Assembly: GCF_007830295.1 (NCBI RefSeq)
Contig: NZ_VLKC01000001.1
Span: 329,773 to 393,772, forward strand
DNA length: 64,000 bases
From: Sporomusa sp. KB1
Lineage (GTDB): Bacteria > Bacillota > Negativicutes > Sporomusales > Sporomusaceae
Direction: 5' to 3'
The notes under the pieces are model-generated. The model was not told the DNA's origin. It did no database searches and was given only the letters and a program-made list of their open reading frames with translations. This document shows positions 1-7,459 of this stretch, in pieces. A program made the position numbers and the translations under genes. Within the stretch, counting starts at the first letter, position 1; the number at the start of each line of letters is the position of its first letter.

Positions 1-112
1 AAGGAGTTATAGACATTACTTTTTTTTGTCCCGGCACCAGAACAAGCAAAATCAATATGACCAGTAATACAGTTGCCGCAAAAAATTCCTTATACTTAAA
101 GTAATTCTTCAT
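1..112 (-). CDS. ABC transporter permease, N-terminal fragment (runs off the left edge)
   Basis: The minus strand opens with an ATG at 112 and stays open to the window edge, giving about 37 residues: a short basic N-terminus followed by a very hydrophobic stretch (FFAATVLLVILILLVLVPG) typical of a first membrane helix. It overlaps the end of the ATPase gene by 17 bases, so the two are almost certainly cotranslated. The position after an ATPase and a solute-binding lipoprotein makes this the inner-membrane permease of the same importer. The rest lies outside the window, so the permease family cannot be confirmed. Confidence 0.65.
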   Translation of the reverse strand, partial: MKNYFKYKEFFAATVLLVILILLVLVPGQKKVMSITP

Positions 113-884
113 TTTCGTCTAACTCCGCCTCAAGATAGAATAATTCCCGCAATTCATTTTTAAGTCTCTCATAGTGTTCTGATTTTATAAATTCGGCTTG
201 ATTGCGCGGTCTTGCATAAGGTATTTTGATATCTGCACAGATTTTTCCGGGACGCATAAAAATAATACGGTCGGCCAGAAAAATTGCCTCATCAATATCA
301 TGCGTTACAAATACTACGTTTTTTTTTCGTTCGCTATAATACCAAAGGGACTCTAACAGCAATTGCAGCCCGCGTCTGATTTTGGCATCGATAGCGCCAA
401 AAGGCTCATCCAAAAGCAATATTTCGGCGTCCATAGCCAAAGCTCTGGCAATAGCCACTCTTTGCTGCATACCGCCGGAAAGTTGATAGGGATATTTATC
501 CTTCGCGTTTTCCATCCCAACTTTTTTTAAATACTCAACTGCCAATTCCTCAACTTGTTGTTTAGACAAGTTTTTCTTTGCTTGCTGAATCCCAAATTTT
601 ATATTTTTTTTGGCCGTTAGCCAGGGAAATAGGGAATAATGCTGAAAAACCACGCTTCTATCAGTCCCGGGACCACGAATAAGTTGATGATCTATAGATA
701 CTTCTCCTTCAGTAGGAAGTGCCAGTCCGGCTAAAATTCTAAGCAACGTGCTTTTACCACAGCCGGAATGACCAATAATACAGACGAATTCTCCATTTTC
801 AATCGTCAAATTAATATCATCCAAAACTAATTCAGTATTATCCTTATAACTATAAAAAAGATGGTTCATATGAATAGCTCCCAT
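96..884 (-). CDS. ABC transporter ATP-binding protein, nitrate/sulfonate/taurine type
   Basis: This is the cytoplasmic ATPase that powers uptake by the importer encoded with it. All nucleotide-binding motifs are visible: Walker A GHSGCGKST, signature LSGGMQQR, Walker B ILLLDEP and the switch histidine in VTHD. Length (262 residues) and motif style match the SsuB/TauB/NrtD family. I place the start at the ATG at 884, which has a GGGGG ribosome site 7-8 bases upstream; the upstream TTG in frame is less likely, and an ATG five codons downstream is also possible. It sits between the binding protein and the permease. The substrate (sulfonate, thiamine pyrimidine or another small organic compound) cannot be told from the ATPase. 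Confidence 0.88.
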   Translation of the reverse strand: MGAIHMNHLFYSYKDNTELVLDDINLTIENGEFVCIIGHSGCGKSTLLRILAGLALPTEGEVSIDHQLIRGPGTDRSVVFQHYSLFPWLTAKKNIKFGIQQAKKNLSKQQVEELAVEYLKKVGMENAKDKYPYQLSGGMQQRVAIARALAMDAEILLLDEPFGAIDAKIRRGLQLLLESLWYYSERKKNVVFVTHDIDEAIFLADRIIFMRPGKICADIKIPYARPRNQAEFIKSEHYERLKNELRELFYLEAELDENEELL

Positions 885-983
885 TTTGTATGCCCCCAAA
901 ACTTGCTTCCAGGAAAATTCTAATCAATTAAACTATCACTGCACTGCATGATTAATGCAGTGCAGTGACTCGCTTAAAACTAT

Positions 984-2081
984 TTAGCGATTTTTAGCGC
1001 GAAATTCATCCACTAATTTTTTCCAGATGATATTATTCGGTTCGCGTTTACTCAATTCTTTTAACGCATCTTCATAAACATCTGTGGCGATATAATTTTT
1101 TATATCATATGAGGAATTGGGATCGATTTCTCCTAAAGATTTTAAGGTTTGATGAAAAGCAACAACGGCGTTTTTATTGGGATCTAATGAAACTGTCATC
1201 ACATTTTCGTAATCAGCAAGACCATACATGCTTGCTTCCACATAATCAGGTTTTTGCCCTGAATATTCAGCCAGTATTTCGATGGTGCTCTGCTTTTCAT
1301 TTAAATAGTATTGATAACCACGCAATAAGGCAATTTCAAATTTGACCAGAGCATCATGCTTATTATTATAAGCATTGCGAGAGCAAAACTGGCGGCAGCA
1401 AGGATAATCAGGCACAAACTGCCTGACGGTTCCCGCCACAATCAAGCCGGATTTTTTGCCAATATAGCCCATTGCATTATTGCAAATATAGAAATCATAC
1501 TCGCCCTTCCTTACGCCTTCCATACCGACAGTCTCTTTATCAACATAAACGAACTTTACGTCAGTACCAAGCTTAAGACCGCATTGAGTTAAGTAATCCT
1601 TTAAAACCATCTGCCCTGTTTCGGCACGCGATACGGCAATAATACGGCCTTTAAAATCTTCGGCAGTTTTCAAAACTCCCTTAAAGTTCTGTGATGCAAG
1701 AATTTCACTGCCTTCGGATATTGTACCACCAAAAATAACCATATCCGCACCCTTAGACACAAAGGTACAGGGAGCAACAACGCCAAAAGGAAAGATATCC
1801 ATATCGCCTGTAGAAACGGCGGTCGTGGCATCATTTTGATTACCAACCTTCTCCAGTTGAACATTGACTCCCTCTTCTTTAAAATAACCCTTTTTGTCGG
1901 CAATAATAATGCCAACCGGTTTCATCAAGGTACCTGACATCCCCACTTTCAGTGTTGTGACTTCTCCTGTTTTTGCTGTACTGTTATCCACATTTGTGCT
2001 CTTTGATCCCATGCTGCAAGCAGTTAATGACAGCATAAGAGCAACAAGCATTACACTGCCAAACTTCAAAAGTATTTTCAT
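984..2081 (-). CDS. ABC transporter solute-binding lipoprotein (SsuA/TauA/THI5-like)
   Basis: A 365-residue exported lipoprotein that captures the substrate outside the membrane. The N-terminus is a lipoprotein signal peptide with lipobox LTAC (Cys about residue 22). The mature part has the TLKVGMSGT...IIADKKGYFKEEGV pattern of NMT1/THI5-like and sulfonate/taurine binding proteins, where the ligand is bound between two lobes. The ATG has a GGGAG site about 9 bases upstream. It is followed by the ATPase and permease and preceded 67 bases upstream by a radical SAM gene in the same direction, so one operon is likely. Candidate ligands include alkylsulfonates, pyrimidine precursors or a precursor used by the radical SAM enzyme; this is inference. 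Confidence 0.82.
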   Translation of the reverse strand: MKILLKFGSVMLVALMLSLTACSMGSKSTNVDNSTAKTGEVTTLKVGMSGTLMKPVGIIIADKKGYFKEEGVNVQLEKVGNQNDATTAVSTGDMDIFPFGVVAPCTFVSKGADMVIFGGTISEGSEILASQNFKGVLKTAEDFKGRIIAVSRAETGQMVLKDYLTQCGLKLGTDVKFVYVDKETVGMEGVRKGEYDFYICNNAMGYIGKKSGLIVAGTVRQFVPDYPCCRQFCSRNAYNNKHDALVKFEIALLRGYQYYLNEKQSTIEILAEYSGQKPDYVEASMYGLADYENVMTVSLDPNKNAVVAFHQTLKSLGEIDPNSSYDIKNYIATDVYEDALKELSKREPNNIIWKKLVDEFRAKNR

Positions 2082-2148
2082 TTAGAATTCTCCCTTTATA
2101 AATAAGGCTTACTTCCACACGGATAACGGTTCCTTATAAGTAACTATG

Positions 2149-3138
2149 CTATTCATTCTTGTTGCAGAATTTGTAACCATACTTCTCAAACCACGCCTTA
2201 GCCTGCATAGCGGTAAAATGCTTCCATTCGCTGTCGGGAACATATTCGGTATCGCGGGGATTTGCACCAATTTCAATACAGAGGCTATTACACCCCCATG
2301 CCACTGCCTGTTCGCAGGGAGGGTGGACGCTAACATCACCTGTACCACTGGCTAAGCGTATAACTGCAGTAATCTGAGCAAGTCTTCGCTCGGAAATTTG
2401 CGGCAAATCAGCGAGGGGCGTTCCTTTTACCGGTACCCGCGCCATGCTACCTATTCGCGTTGCACCATATTCGCAGCCAAGCAAAAACCGGTCCGCAATT
2501 TCTTCATTGCTATGTTCTATTCCCAATGGCTCAACACAAAAATTTAGTTTTAAAGGAGAATCCTTTACTGCTTGCATTGTTGCCAGACGGTCAGCTATAG
2601 CAAATTTGGTGTTTTTACCCTCACCCAGCCTTAAGGTATGGTAAATGCAATCTACACCGAACTCAGCTAAGCGATTGGCTGTTTCCAAATCAAACTCGCC
2701 GATATTAAGCACAAGTTCATACTTTCCCGGTATGTTTTTTTTGACTTTTTTCGCCAAAACACCCAGGATTTCCGGACTATAAAATTCGGTAGTCCGGAGG
2801 GTTATCCGACTCGCCCCTACTTCCACGAATTGCTTTACTTTATCAATTATCTCATCATCGGTGTATTTAACTTCCTTCTGAACAATACCCCATTTTTCGC
2901 CAAGTGAACAAAATTCACAATTCATGCTGCAAGGGGTAAAGTCGACTCCAATTGAGCCCGATATATAAGCCTTGTCTCCGATAATAATTGATGATACCTC
3001 GCGAGCTGCTTTCCCCAAAGCCTCACATTCCGGTGAGTCGGGTGAAATAGATAGTAACTGTATAATACTCTCTCTATCAAGATTTTTACCTGACATCGCA
3101 TTCTCTTTTGCGTACGCTATCAGTTCCAAATTAGTCAT
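2149..3138 (-). CDS. Radical SAM enzyme of the biotin synthase-like group
   Basis: A 329-residue radical SAM protein with the [4Fe-4S]/SAM triad CSMNCEFC (CxxxCxxC, near residue 75) and a TIM-barrel pattern resembling BioB, HydE and PylB. The ATG has a strong GGAGG site 8-9 bases upstream. It is the first gene of an apparent operon with an ABC importer. The neighbourhood holds no biotin genes, and the cysteines contributed to the second cluster of true biotin synthases are not obvious, so I do not call it bioB. It may act on the compound imported by the neighbouring transporter. The exact reaction is unknown. Confidence 0.75.
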   Translation of the reverse strand: MTNLELIAYAKENAMSGKNLDRESIIQLLSISPDSPECEALGKAAREVSSIIIGDKAYISGSIGVDFTPCSMNCEFCSLGEKWGIVQKEVKYTDDEIIDKVKQFVEVGASRITLRTTEFYSPEILGVLAKKVKKNIPGKYELVLNIGEFDLETANRLAEFGVDCIYHTLRLGEGKNTKFAIADRLATMQAVKDSPLKLNFCVEPLGIEHSNEEIADRFLLGCEYGATRIGSMARVPVKGTPLADLPQISERRLAQITAVIRLASGTGDVSVHPPCEQAVAWGCNSLCIEIGANPRDTEYVPDSEWKHFTAMQAKAWFEKYGYKFCNKNE

Positions 3139-3233
3139 ATAATTGGTCCTCCATAATAAAAGATTATTTACATATGTAATTAAACTGGAATGTTACCGTA
3201 CTGCCATGTGCTTCAGACCCTATTGCCACTATC

Positions 3234-3290
3234 ATTATATAGCAGCATATCTATAATTGCAACTACAAATAAACTTGCAATTATAGATAT
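3234..3290 (-). promoter_or_regulatory. Promoter with overlapping 16-bp inverted repeat (probable operator)
   Basis: Read on the minus strand, a -35 box TTGCAA (3262-3257) and a -10 box TATAAT (3239-3234) are separated by 17 bases, a good sigma-A promoter for the radical SAM/ABC operon. A perfect 16-bp inverted repeat, arms 3247-3262 and 3275-3290 with a 12-base spacer, covers the -35 box and the region upstream. The arrangement suggests a repressor operator rather than a terminator, because neither side has a proper T-run. Confidence 0.6.
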
Positions 3291-3299
3291 TTTACTCAC

Positions 3300-4082
3300 A
3301 AACTATAATTTTGTTGTTTTGCGGTGCCGCCCAGCGTCTAGCAACGAAGGATTGAGCCTTTTTGACTCCTGCCGCAGCTTGTGGTTGGCAGCAACAACTT
3401 TGGTCATCCCTATTCCAGCTTTTAAATTCAATTTTCGCTGATCCTATTATTTTGAAATTGAGTATGATTTTTACTAAAAGCGCAAAAACCACAATTACCT
3501 GGACAGGGGGAACCACTTCCACTCCGATCTGCCCCACAATGACAGCTGAATTATCATTGCGGCTCCAAATAATATAAATTCGCCGGCCTTTTCTTTGCAT
3601 TATTTTACAATTTTCATTATAAGACTAGCACATTTAGTAGAATAGGTCAATTAATACTTGGCATGCGCTATGCAAAGAATTTTGGACACTCTAAAGCTTG
3701 ATATAAAATATAAATTTTACCACAACAGCTACAAATAACTTTGCCAGCAAAAGGGATCATATCCTCGTCTTGTCTGAGCTATGTAAACATACAAAAAAAC
3801 GATATGTTGCCTCTCTCAAGCCGAGTTGTTTGAGGAAACATATCATTTTTTCTAAACACATATTGTGGAGTGGCCACTATGTTCATACACTACTTTCGTG
3901 GTTTCTTCTCTTTGCAGGAGAACTACTAGCTCATCTAGCAAATCATTGCCAGCCATGTAGATTACTATAATATGGGTGTCCAATACTACACCAACTTTAA
4001 CCCTCGCGGGCAAAAGCTAACTCTTCCAGGCCATTCATGGCTACCAAGAGACTGCCGCTGCCAAGCTCAATAGAAGTTCGTC
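3300..4082. other. Intergenic region without a convincing gene
   Basis: About 780 bases between the radical SAM operon and the hydrolase. An open frame on the minus strand (3292-3600, 102 codons) contains a hydrophobic stretch and a Cys-Cys-Cys run, but it has no ribosome site at its start and overlaps frames of similar quality on the other strand. I see no recognisable protein. The only clear signal is a bidirectional terminator-like hairpin at 3793-3851. Confidence 0.5.
3793..3851. terminator. Bidirectional terminator-like hairpin
   Basis: Arms GATATGTTGCCTC and GAGGAAACATATC (12 of 13 paired) are flanked by a run of A on the left and of T on the right, so it can act on both strands. It is suitably placed to end the hydrolase transcript arriving on the minus strand. 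Confidence 0.6.
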
Positions 4083-4895
4083 TCAGCCCTCAATAAATTG
4101 GCTTAATACTTTATTGAACTTATCCTTCTCATCATAGAATAATCCATGACCGCTATATCTAAAAGGTATAAGGTGTGAGTTTTCTATCTCTTGATTTTGG
4201 GCTTCTCCCAGGTCGAAATGAACAACTTTATCATGAATTCCGTGAAGTATTAAGGTAGGCACACATATTTCTCTCATATCTGAAAATAAAGTTTCATCAA
4301 GCCAAGTTTTAGCAATTGCCGCTGTTGACCACCCTGCGGCCTCTAGTCCTAATTGTAAAAACCAGTTGGAAAATGACTGGGTAACATACTGAAAGAAAAA
4401 CATATCTCCAAAACCCTGTAGCATTTTTGGACGGTCATTATAAGTATCTTGAATAATTTTAATGACATCTCCTCGTTTTAGGCCATAAGGAAAGTTTGGG
4501 CGTTCAATAAGACTCGGTGCGGCTGCGGCGAAAAGGGCAAGCTTTGAAACACCATATCCTTGATGACGTGCCATATAACGAATCGCTATCGCCCCCCCAG
4601 TGGAGTGACCAGAAAGCGTAATATCTTGCAATCCAAGCGCCTCAATAACACACCTAATATCGTCTGCTAATCTATCATAAGAATACCCTGTTAAAGGCTT
4701 ATCTGATTTTCCAAAGCCCCGCGTATCCACACCGATACAACGGTAACCTTTACAGGAAAATTCATTAAATTGGTATTCAAACATCTTATGATTCGCAGGC
4801 CAACCGTGGATAAACAGTATAGTCTGATGTCCCTCTGGGTATAAATCTTCAACATAAATTTTTATGTTTTCCTCTACCGAAATATAATATCCCAT
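4083..4895 (-). CDS. Alpha/beta hydrolase
   Basis: A 270-residue cytoplasmic alpha/beta-fold hydrolase. The oxyanion-hole motif HGWP lies near residue 30, the nucleophile is Ser98 in GHSTGG, the acid is probably the Asp in HDKVV, and the catalytic His sits in SGHGLF near the C-terminus. The closest general group is the non-heme peroxidase/esterase (RsbQ-like) set, but the substrate cannot be predicted. The ATG has a GGAGGGG ribosome site. It appears monocistronic, with terminators on both sides. Confidence 0.85.
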   Translation of the reverse strand: MGYYISVEENIKIYVEDLYPEGHQTILFIHGWPANHKMFEYQFNEFSCKGYRCIGVDTRGFGKSDKPLTGYSYDRLADDIRCVIEALGLQDITLSGHSTGGAIAIRYMARHQGYGVSKLALFAAAAPSLIERPNFPYGLKRGDVIKIIQDTYNDRPKMLQGFGDMFFFQYVTQSFSNWFLQLGLEAAGWSTAAIAKTWLDETLFSDMREICVPTLILHGIHDKVVHFDLGEAQNQEIENSHLIPFRYSGHGLFYDEKDKFNKVLSQFIEG

Positions 4896-5098
4896 TTATA
4901 TTCCCCTCCAAATATCAAGTTCTAATACATTTTATTCTTTTTTACATATTGTGCTATCTAAAGCATGCGAAAAGGATTTCATTTAGCCCGCTTCTGCTTT
5001 TTTAGTTCTTTGCCACAGCCATACAAATAAACTGCATGATATAAAAAAATGATTAGAACCTCTCTTTAAGAGGCTTTACTTTTAATACATAGCAGGAC

Positions 5099-5983
5099 TT
5101 AGCGTTTTACTTCTACCTTGGCAAGTTTCTCATAATATCTTACCAAACTGCTGTGATCATCTTGGTCCAAACCATCAACTTTAAGCGACTGCATCATTTC
5201 CATAACTGCAGAAGTCAATGGTAATGGCACACCGACTTCGTGAGAGGTCTCCAATACGTTATTCAGATCTTTAATATGCAGATTGATTCTAAAGCCTGGT
5301 ATAAAATTGCGATCCATCATCATCGGAGCTTTAGCATCCAATACGGTGCTACCTGCCAAACCTCCTCTGATGGCCTGATAAACCAGTTCAGGTTCCACAC
5401 CTGCTTTACTAGCCAATACCAGAGCTTCAGAAACTGCTGCAATGTTAAGAGCTACAATAATTTGGTTGGCTAATTTAGTGATATTGCCTGCACCGGCATC
5501 ACCGGTACGAACGACCGAGCCAGCCATAGCCTTCAATACAGGATAGCATGTATTGAAAACTTCTTGTTTCCCGCCAACCATAACCGAAATGGTACCGTCA
5601 ATAGCTTTTGGTTCGCCGCCGCTCACCGGTGCATCCAGCATTTCTACCCCTTTTTCTCCCAGCTTTTGCGCCAATTCCCGGCTGACCAAAGGAGCAATAG
5701 AACTCATATCTACCACAATTGCGCCTTTTTTAGCGCCTTCAATTATACCATTCTCGCCTAAAACAACTTCTTTTACATGCGGAGAATTAGGCAGCATGGT
5801 AATAATGATATCTGCTTGCTGTGCAACTTCTTTAGGAGTTGTAGCTGCTTTAGCGCCTGCTGTTACAGCTTCAGCCACTGCTTTTTGGTTTCTATCCATA
5901 ACCACCAACTCGTAGCCAGCCTTAAGTAAATTTTCGCTCATCGGCTTACCCATAATTCCTAGTCCAATAAAACCAATTTTCAT
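5099..5983 (-). CDS. garR: 2-hydroxy-3-oxopropionate (tartronate semialdehyde) reductase
   Basis: A 294-residue member of the beta-hydroxyacid dehydrogenase family, which reduces tartronate semialdehyde to D-glycerate with NAD(P)H. The N-terminal Rossmann motif GFIGLGIMGKPM binds the nucleotide, DAPVSGG is the substrate-binding signature, and GNITKLANQ carries the catalytic Lys. I start at the ATG at 5983, seven bases after a GGGGAG ribosome site; an in-frame TTG two codons upstream would lie on top of that site. No glyoxylate carboligase or glycerate kinase is nearby, so related reductases (3-hydroxyisobutyrate or succinic semialdehyde type) cannot be excluded. Confidence 0.8.
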   Translation of the reverse strand: MKIGFIGLGIMGKPMSENLLKAGYELVVMDRNQKAVAEAVTAGAKAATTPKEVAQQADIIITMLPNSPHVKEVVLGENGIIEGAKKGAIVVDMSSIAPLVSRELAQKLGEKGVEMLDAPVSGGEPKAIDGTISVMVGGKQEVFNTCYPVLKAMAGSVVRTGDAGAGNITKLANQIIVALNIAAVSEALVLASKAGVEPELVYQAIRGGLAGSTVLDAKAPMMMDRNFIPGFRINLHIKDLNNVLETSHEVGVPLPLTSAVMEMMQSLKVDGLDQDDHSSLVRYYEKLAKVEVKR

Positions 5984-6094
5984 GCTCAATCTCCCCTATC
6001 TCAATTTGTAATAGTAGCTTCCCCTAAATTGGAATCGGAATCGCTTTCGACAAGAGTGGAAATATTTATATCGTTCAGAATTGTATCAAGCACT

Positions 6095-6138
6095 AAAAAA
6101 ACATGGCCACATAATGATAGTGGCCATGTTTTAATTTT
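6095..6138. terminator. Bidirectional terminator between dfx and garR
   Basis: A perfect 10-bp stem ACATGGCCAC / GTGGCCATGT with a 9-base loop, flanked by seven A on the left and TTTTAATTTT on the right. It ends the desulfoferrodoxin transcript on the minus strand. The stem resembles other terminators of this window (34230, 39297, 60412). Confidence 0.75.
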
Positions 6139-6186
6139 AGGACTGTAATGTACCATCAAAATAGATAAACTACTCTCCCTTTCTAG

Positions 6187-6564
6187 TTATATGGTAGTTT
6201 TCCAAAGACCGTGGAGGTTGCAATAAGCATAAATTTCTACGTTCTCTTTATCGCAGAAAACTGCTTCAGGCTTATCTGACGGAGAAAGAGAAATACGCTG
6301 AGTATTTGTACCATCAGTAACGGCAATCCATTCGATATAATGTGCTTCAGTCATCGGATGCTCAACACTACCCACTTTAACATACAATTTCCCATCCCTG
6401 CGTTCAGCTACAGGAACATGTTTTTCGACAGCGGCATCAGTGGTATTAGCCTCCAATTTTTCCATTGGTTTACCACAGCAGACTAGCTGTCCTCCCCCTT
6501 TTTTAATCAGCTCGACAATATTTCCACAAACATTGCAGCGAAAAAAAATAATGTCTTCTTTCAT
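6187..6564 (-). CDS. dfx: Desulfoferrodoxin (superoxide reductase)
   Basis: A 125-residue cytoplasmic protein that reduces superoxide to hydrogen peroxide, a usual oxygen defence of strict anaerobes. The N-terminal desulforedoxin-like domain holds a rubredoxin-type iron site (CNVCG ... CCGKP). The C-terminal domain has the catalytic iron ligands: EKHVP, HPMTEAH and the Cys/His pair of CNLHG. This is the two-iron form. The ATG has a GAGG site and the gene is followed by a clear terminator. It seems to be transcribed alone. Confidence 0.93.
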   Translation of the reverse strand: MKEDIIFFRCNVCGNIVELIKKGGGQLVCCGKPMEKLEANTTDAAVEKHVPVAERRDGKLYVKVGSVEHPMTEAHYIEWIAVTDGTNTQRISLSPSDKPEAVFCDKENVEIYAYCNLHGLWKTTI

Positions 6565-6774
6565 TTTTTCAACCTCACTTTCTTTTTTTCATTTACTAGT
6601 TTTTACTACTAGCTTCTTCATATATTTGCCACTTACTATAATAATCCTGCAAACACTCTGTGGTTTTAGTTTTATTTCGACATAATTAATATGTATTTGT
6701 TCAGCCCCTCTTTGTGACGGCTGTCATTTGAGCCGAAATACCCTTAAATATCAGTCGTGGCAGTCAATAGTATG

Positions 6775-7419
6775 CTACTGTTTTCCTTCACCCATGTCAA
6801 CAAACAGTCTGGTAATATCGGTTTTAGTCAACCGTCCTACCACTTCATAGGTCTTATTTCCGGGCACACTGTCCACACCAACTACCGGGAGGCTGTCTAC
6901 TTCGTTTTCAATAAGTTTTTTAGCGGCTTTAAACGCCGATTCTTCCGGAGTAGTTACAATAATCTTAGGTAAAGGCGTCATTAAAATTTTTATTGGCATT
7001 TCTTTCATATCATTGCTACCAATGGCTACTTTTAAGGCATCTTTTCGTGAAACAATGCCAGCTAGAATACTCCCTGACTCAACCACAAACACTGTCCCCA
7101 CATCATTCATGAACATAGTAACCACAGTATCATAGGCACTGGCATTAGTAGTAACTACAACGGGAACAGACTGAATGTCTCTGACCTTTATCTGGCTAAT
7201 TTGCTCGGTTAACAATGTCTTAATGTTTTTTCCAGTGTAATAGTAGCCTACTTTGGGGCGAGCTTCAATTAGGCCGGACATTACCAAAATGGCTAGATCC
7301 GACCGCAATGCTTCTCTGGTAACGAACAAGCGCGCGGCTATCTGTTTACCGGTTATTGGACCTGTGGTTCTTACTATTTCGGCAATCTTTTTCTGACGCA
7401 GCGTTGTTAAAGCGATCAC
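6775..7419 (-). CDS. CcpN-like transcriptional repressor, HTH plus two CBS domains
   Basis: A 214-residue DNA-binding regulator. The N-terminus (about 1-65) is a winged helix with GPITGKQIAARL...TREALRSDLAILVMSG, as in CcpN of Bacillus, and two CBS domains follow that probably sense nucleotides. CcpN represses gluconeogenic genes; here the gene lies just downstream of PEP synthase in the same direction, which fits such a role. The start is odd: the only initiator in frame is the GTG at 7419, which lies inside a perfect ribosome-binding sequence (GGAGGTGATC). Initiation may therefore use this GTG despite poor spacing, or a rare codon a few positions later. Confidence 0.82.
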   Translation of the reverse strand: MIALTTLRQKKIAEIVRTTGPITGKQIAARLFVTREALRSDLAILVMSGLIEARPKVGYYYTGKNIKTLLTEQISQIKVRDIQSVPVVVTTNASAYDTVVTMFMNDVGTVFVVESGSILAGIVSRKDALKVAIGSNDMKEMPIKILMTPLPKIIVTTPEESAFKAAKKLIENEVDSLPVVGVDSVPGNKTYEVVGRLTKTDITRLFVDMGEGKQ

Positions 7420-7459
7420 CTCCCCCTCTCTAAATACGGTAAGATCCTGCTAGCCATGG

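Noticed and set aside
3292-3600. Minus-strand frame of 102 codons with a hydrophobic segment
   Set aside because: No ribosome site, no family resemblance, and an equally long frame on the opposite strand.
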